In this document: positions 7,194 through 9,926 of the stretch, piece by piece
How the letters are laid out: each line of letters begins with the position of its first letter
How positions within the stretch are numbered: the stretch's first letter is position 1
DNA from: Rhodospirillaceae bacterium
GTDB lineage: Bacteria > Pseudomonadota > Alphaproteobacteria > UBA11073
Direction of reading: 5' to 3'
NCBI GenBank assembly: GCA_003536545.1
Contig: DPZW01000044.1
Coordinates: 1-9,926, forward strand
Length of the DNA stretch: 9,926 nt
The notes under the pieces: generated by a model
The model's database searches: none
The model's input: the letters and a program-made list of their open reading frames with translations, nothing else
Told to the model about the DNA's origin: nothing
Translations under genes and position numbers: made by a program

Positions 7194-7636
7194 TATAGCG
7201 GAGTCTCAAGCTTCATCAATATCGCATCGTCCGGGGATCCAGCCTTATTCGGGTAATAGCCATTGCGCCTCCCTGTGGTTTGAAACCCTAATTTCTCATA
7301 TAGCTGCCGTGCTGCGGCCAGCCTTTCATTGACTTCCAGGTGCAAGGTGTGGATGCCATGCTGCTGCAATTCCTGCCATGTGCGAATAAGCATGTTTTCA
7401 GCAATGCCGCGGCGGCGGGCGGCGGGCACGACAGCAATCGTGATTAATTCTGCCTCAGGCGGAATTTTTTGTACGAGTGCATAGGCAGTATCGGGAATAA
7501 GGAGACAAAAATTTTTGTCATCACGGAGCATATTTGTAAAAGTTTCAGGCGTCCATGCGCTGTCAAAACATGCGCTGCGGATGGCAGATAGATCATCCGC
7601 ATCATCCACGTTCGCCAGCCGCAAATTATATAGCAT
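7193..7636 (-). CDS. rimI: GNAT N-acetyltransferase, ribosomal protein N-terminal acetylase RimI type
   Basis: RimI-type enzymes acetylate the N-terminal amine of ribosomal protein S18 and other proteins, using acetyl-CoA in the cytosol. The product from the ATG at 7636 has 147 residues, the usual length. The acetyl-CoA loop is IAVVPAARRRGIAENML. Downstream, LHLEVNERLAAARQLYEKLGF holds the expected catalytic Glu and Tyr (the E and Y of LEV...LYEKLGF). The C-terminus has NGYYPN and a DDAILMKLE ending typical of RimI. A second ATG at 7663 in the same frame would add nine residues and overlap tsaB by 38 rather than 11 bases. I prefer the downstream one because homologues normally begin just before this point, but neither has a clear ribosome-binding site. 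Adjacency to tsaB is the common arrangement and supports RimI over other GNATs. It ends in a TAATG junction with the MucR gene. Confidence 0.9.
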   Translation of the reverse strand: MLYNLRLANVDDADDLSAIRSACFDSAWTPETFTNMLRDDKNFCLLIPDTAYALVQKIPPEAELITIAVVPAARRRGIAENMLIRTWQELQQHGIHTLHLEVNERLAAARQLYEKLGFQTTGRRNGYYPNKAGSPDDAILMKLETPL

Positions 7637-8231
7637 TAGATTTGGCGTCTGCTTCGCGGACATAGAAGGGGTTTAAGGGCTCTGGCAGTGAATTAGCTTG
7701 GAATTTCTGTAAGGCATGGCGCGCAGCTATCATTGCCATAGTATTGCCAGTCTGTCCCCGCAGCATACTTGCCAGCGGGTGTGGCGGTATTAAGTTATGT
7801 AGCAATGCCATCTCACCATTCCCAGTGTAATGCAAGATTTCATCAGGCAATAACATTTGGGGCGCATCGGTGCCGTGCTGCACATATAGTTCTGGACGTT
7901 TGGACTCCAAGACAACAAGCGCATTTTCTGTCTTGCCGCGCAGGGCAGAAAATCCATCCAAACCATAAACAGGAATTTGTAAGCCATCCGCAAGCCCCTG
8001 TGCCAATGACAAGCCAACACGGATCCCGGTAAAAGATCCGGGGCCGGTGATGACGCCAATGGCCGTTAGATCATGCTGCGTTATGCCTGCATCCTGAAAT
8101 AATTTCTCAAGCAATGAAAAAATCACATCAGCCTGACGTGGCGTATCGGAATGCTGGTAAAACTCGTGATTATCCGACCCAAGCAAGCAGAGGCTTGCCG
8201 CAACGCCAGAACAATCGATGCCCAGGAACAT
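7626..8231 (-). CDS. tsaB: tRNA threonylcarbamoyladenosine biosynthesis protein TsaB
   Basis: TsaB (YeaZ) is the non-catalytic partner of TsaD and TsaE in making t6A37 in tRNAs that read ANN codons. The 201-residue product starts MFLGIDCSGVAASLCLL, which is the ASKHA-fold phosphate-1-type strand, and has the signature GPGSFTGIRVGLS at residues 63-75, followed by AQGLADGLQIPVYGLDGFSAL. The C-terminus ends in a PFYVREADAK segment usual for the family. Its length is slightly below the E. coli protein but within the normal range for alphaproteobacteria. The ATG at 8231 shares a base with the stop of the RutE-family gene (TAATG), implying translational coupling. It overlaps rimI by 11 bases. tsaD and tsaE are not in the window. 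Confidence 0.95.
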   Translation of the reverse strand: MFLGIDCSGVAASLCLLGSDNHEFYQHSDTPRQADVIFSLLEKLFQDAGITQHDLTAIGVITGPGSFTGIRVGLSLAQGLADGLQIPVYGLDGFSALRGKTENALVVLESKRPELYVQHGTDAPQMLLPDEILHYTGNGEMALLHNLIPPHPLASMLRGQTGNTMAMIAARHALQKFQANSLPEPLNPFYVREADAKSNAI

Positions 8232-8818
8232 TAAATAACCTTGCAGGCCTGATCAAATGAAAGGCGCGGGCCGCGTGGATATAATTTTTCTGTATCGCCG
8301 TGGCCCAGTGCGCAAATGAAATCAACTTCCCAGTCCGTGCCCTCAAAAAACTCTTTATTCAATTTTTCGGCATCAAATCCGGACATGGGTGCGCAATCAA
8401 GGCCCACAGCGCGTGCAGCAATCATAAAATATGCACCCTGTAGCGTTGCATTTCGGCGGGCAGTTTCGATGGTGTTATCCGCACCCTCCTTGAACCATGT
8501 CACGGCATTATTATGCGGCGACAGGAATGGTAATTGTTCATAAAATTTTATATCGCGTGCGAGAATGGCAACCACTGGCGCAGCCATTGTTTTAGGCACA
8601 TTGGGCGGAGCCAGTGTGGCTTTAATACGTTCTTTGGCGGCATCGGTGGTAAGAAAGATAATCCGCAACGGACTGCAATTTGTGCTGGTCGGACCCCATT
8701 TCATCAGATCATATAATTCATGCAATTTGCTTTGCGGTACAGCTTTATCGAGCCAGGCATTTTGTGTGCGCGCCTCGGTAAAAATAATTTTTTCCGCTTC
8801 GGCATTGATGTGTGACAT
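8231..8818 (-). CDS. Nitroreductase-family FMN oxidoreductase, RutE (malonic semialdehyde reductase) type
   Basis: A 195-residue flavoprotein of the nitroreductase superfamily, closest in pattern to RutE/HadB-type proteins. In E. coli RutE reduces malonic semialdehyde from pyrimidine breakdown. Characteristic segments are EARTQNAWLDKAVPQSKLHE near the N-terminus, WGPTSTNCSPLRIIFL at about 41-56 (FMN-binding), NATLQGAYFMIAARAVGLDC with APMSGFD at about 123-149, and FICALGHGD followed by YPRGPRLSFDQ at the end. No rut operon genes are nearby, so malonic semialdehyde is only one possible substrate; a general NAD(P)H-dependent reductase of quinones or nitro compounds fits equally well. The ATG at 8818 has a good ribosome-binding site, GAAAGG, seven bases upstream. 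The gene starts 15 bases after nfu ends and couples to tsaB through TAATG. Confidence 0.88.
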   Translation of the reverse strand: MSHINAEAEKIIFTEARTQNAWLDKAVPQSKLHELYDLMKWGPTSTNCSPLRIIFLTTDAAKERIKATLAPPNVPKTMAAPVVAILARDIKFYEQLPFLSPHNNAVTWFKEGADNTIETARRNATLQGAYFMIAARAVGLDCAPMSGFDAEKLNKEFFEGTDWEVDFICALGHGDTEKLYPRGPRLSFDQACKVI

Positions 8819-8825
8819 AGATGGG

Positions 8826-8831
8826 CCTTTC
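8826..8831 (-). promoter_or_regulatory. Ribosome-binding site of the RutE-family gene
   Basis: On the minus strand GAAAGG ends seven bases before the ATG at 8818, inside the 15-base gap after nfu. It is one of the few clear Shine-Dalgarno sequences in the window and fixes this start. Confidence 0.65.
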
Positions 8832-8833
8832 AG

Positions 8834-9391
8834 TTAGGTGATAGAGACAACTTCATTCACTTCTGGAATATAAGTCTTCATAATTTTTTCAATACCGGAT
8901 TTCAGCGTGATGCCCGCAGCAGGGCAGCCTGCACAGGCCCCGCGCATCTCCAGATAAACGACGCCCTGGTCAAATTCGATAAACTTCACATCGCCGCCAT
9001 CACGCGCAACACCAGGTTTGATGTGGGTTTCAATGACGGCCATTATTTCACGAATGATCGGGTCACTGCTTTGTTCCGCCGGTGCTTCTGAATTTGCAGA
9101 TTGCATCGGGTGCAATAAAACTTCGCCAGACATATAAAAATCCATAATTCTTGCCTGGACGTGCGGCTTAATAATCGTCCAATCACCGGACGCTGCTTTG
9201 GTGACAGAAATAAAATCTATGCCATAAAAAACACCCTCTACGCCGTCCAATGCCATCAATTGTGCGGCGAGGGGCGATGCAGCGGCATCATTCGCGCTGC
9301 GCATATCCAGTGTGCCCTGGGGCATGACCTGGCGGCCCGGCAAAAATTTCAGGCTATTGGGGTTGGGTGTGCTTTCGGTTTGGATAAACAT
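8834..9391 (-). CDS. NifU/Nfu-family Fe-S cluster scaffold or carrier protein
   Basis: Nfu proteins carry assembled Fe-S clusters to target apoproteins. The 185-residue product has the two-domain layout of alphaproteobacterial and mitochondrial Nfu. The N-terminal Nfu_N domain starts MFIQTESTPNPNSLKFLPG and covers about residues 1-92. A short variable linker (about 97-110, Ser/Ala/Glu-rich) leads to the NifU C-terminal domain at about 112-180. That domain has GVARDGGDVKFIEF and the cluster-binding CxxC in GACAGCPAAG (Cys153 and Cys156). The ATG at 9391 has an ACAGGA ribosome-binding site seven bases upstream. It is the first gene of the long minus-strand block and is divergent from the truncated lipoprotein gene, whose start codon lies only a few bases away. 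MiaB, in the same block, needs two Fe-S clusters, so a client relation is possible but not shown. Confidence 0.95.
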   Translation of the reverse strand: MFIQTESTPNPNSLKFLPGRQVMPQGTLDMRSANDAAASPLAAQLMALDGVEGVFYGIDFISVTKAASGDWTIIKPHVQARIMDFYMSGEVLLHPMQSANSEAPAEQSSDPIIREIMAVIETHIKPGVARDGGDVKFIEFDQGVVYLEMRGACAGCPAAGITLKSGIEKIMKTYIPEVNEVVSIT

Positions 9392-9398
9392 GGGCTAT

Positions 9399-9404
9399 TC
9401 CTGT
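9399..9404 (-). promoter_or_regulatory. Ribosome-binding site of the nfu gene
   Basis: ACAGGA on the minus strand lies seven bases upstream of the nfu ATG at 9391. It falls within the 5' end of the divergent lipoprotein gene region. Confidence 0.7.
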
Positions 9405-9407
9405 GAC

Positions 9408-9926
9408 ATGACATATAGGCCCCATCCGCTGATCTTAAAAGCCTTAGCCGCAGTTTTTTTACTGATTCTGGTATGTGGATGCGCGCGCGAAACACCCAAT
9501 TTTCCAACCACCTATGAAGAAGAACAGGCGGATTACCAATATTTATCTCTGCTTTCAAATACACGCGCCATTAATACGGTGGGCATGGCAAAGGAGAACG
9601 TGGATCACAATCGCACCGTTAACCGGGTACTGACGTCACGTGAACGCAGCAACAATGACCTGCGCCTGCAAATGGTGGGTCGTCGCGTGCTGGCCGCAGC
9701 TTATCCCATTTGCCCTAAAGAATATCGATCGCGCAGCTTGATGGTTGGCATTGTCCCGCGCAGCCAGACGCAGCCGATTGTTTTGTGGGCGATTAATGAA
9801 TTTGGCATGGATGATCGTGAAACGCTGAAAATCGGCGATGTAATTTTAGGCATGGGGAATGAAGATATTCCACCGGGACTTTCCTGGGCGCGCCGCGTCC
9901 CCGAAAGTCCCGGTGGAATATCTTCA
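9408..9926 (+). CDS. Putative lipoprotein with a PDZ-like segment, truncated at the right edge (possibly an M48-type peptidase N-terminus)
   Basis: An open reading frame of at least 173 codons that runs off the window. From the ATG at 9408 the protein starts with a short basic region, a hydrophobic stretch (about residues 8-22) and LVCGC, a plausible lipobox with Cys25 as the lipidated residue, although Cys at position -2 is unusual. The mature part is Glu/Arg-rich, then has LRLQMVGRRVLAAAYPICPK (about 85-104) and LKIGDVILGMGNEDI (about 140-154), which resembles the carboxylate-loop and strand region of PDZ domains. Some alphaproteobacterial M48 metallopeptidases start with a similar lipoprotein plus PDZ layout, but no HEXXH is present in this part. 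An in-frame ATG at 9390 adds six residues and has a GGA upstream; I cannot decide between them. The last 24 bases repeat 9860-9883 in inverted form, so the final eight or so residues may be an assembly artefact. Codon use resembles the neighbouring genes. Confidence 0.6.
   Translation, partial: MTYRPHPLILKALAAVFLLILVCGCARETPNFPTTYEEEQADYQYLSLLSNTRAINTVGMAKENVDHNRTVNRVLTSRERSNNDLRLQMVGRRVLAAAYPICPKEYRSRSLMVGIVPRSQTQPIVLWAINEFGMDDRETLKIGDVILGMGNEDIPPGLSWARRVPESPGGISS
9860..9926. repeat. Perfect 24-bp inverted repeat with a 19-base spacer, ending on the last base
   Basis: Bases 9860-9883 (starting TGAAGATATTCC, ending GGGACTTTC) are the exact reverse complement of 9903-9926. The spacer 9884-9902 is GC-rich and contains GGCGCGCC. 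The arms lie inside the reading frame of the lipoprotein gene, and no run of T follows, so it does not look like a terminator. Because the second arm ends exactly at the edge, a fold-back chimera or an assembly break at a hairpin is the likeliest explanation. Confidence 0.95.

Noticed and set aside
9412..9440. TATATG on the minus strand upstream of nfu as a -10 box
   Set aside because: Only four of six bases match the consensus, and the nearest -35-like TTAAGA is 15 bases away with a partial match; this is not better than chance.

Overview
This window looks like the end of a contig from an alphaproteobacterium with close to balanced base composition. The evidence is a Ros/MucR-type regulator, a short-C-terminus ComEC of the alphaproteobacterial type, an OlsB/OlsA-like acyltransferase pair next to miaB, and the nfu-tsaB-rimI ... 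miaB-ybeY-corC gene order. The order within the class cannot be fixed by eye; an uncultured Rhodospirillales-like or Micavibrionales-like lineage is a guess. Coding density is almost complete. There is no gene-free stretch longer than about 45 bases, and I see no tRNA, rRNA, CRISPR array, insertion sequence or phage gene.

Layout. Left end: the 5' part of gltX on the minus strand (1-227), divergent from and overlapping comEC on the plus strand (208-2319). comEC converges with a long minus-strand block whose last gene stops on the very next base. In transcription order (right to left, 9391 to 2320) that block is: nfu-type Fe-S protein, RutE/nitroreductase-family protein, tsaB, rimI, a MucR-family regulator, an OlsB-like N-acyltransferase, a PlsC/OlsA-like acyltransferase, miaB, ybeY and corC. 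Most junctions are start/stop overlaps or gaps of a few bases, so the ten genes probably form one or two transcription units. At the right end a truncated lipoprotein gene with a PDZ-like segment runs off the window on the plus strand, divergent from nfu.

How the genes fit together. The block combines Fe-S delivery (Nfu), modification of tRNA A37 (TsaB for t6A; MiaB, an Fe-S radical-SAM enzyme, for ms2i6A), ribosome maturation (YbeY; RimI for protein N-terminal acetylation), membrane lipid acylation (the OlsB/OlsA-like pair) and a CBS-domain protein of the CorC type. This is a housekeeping neighbourhood. The points of interest are the absence of phoH and lnt from their usual places, a MucR homologue that has lost both zinc-binding histidines, two divergent gene pairs with essentially no promoter space, a ComEC without a visible metallo-beta-lactamase motif, and a perfect 24-bp inverted repeat ending exactly on the last base, which suggests a fold-back artefact or a hairpin-induced assembly break. 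I found no convincing new biological system.
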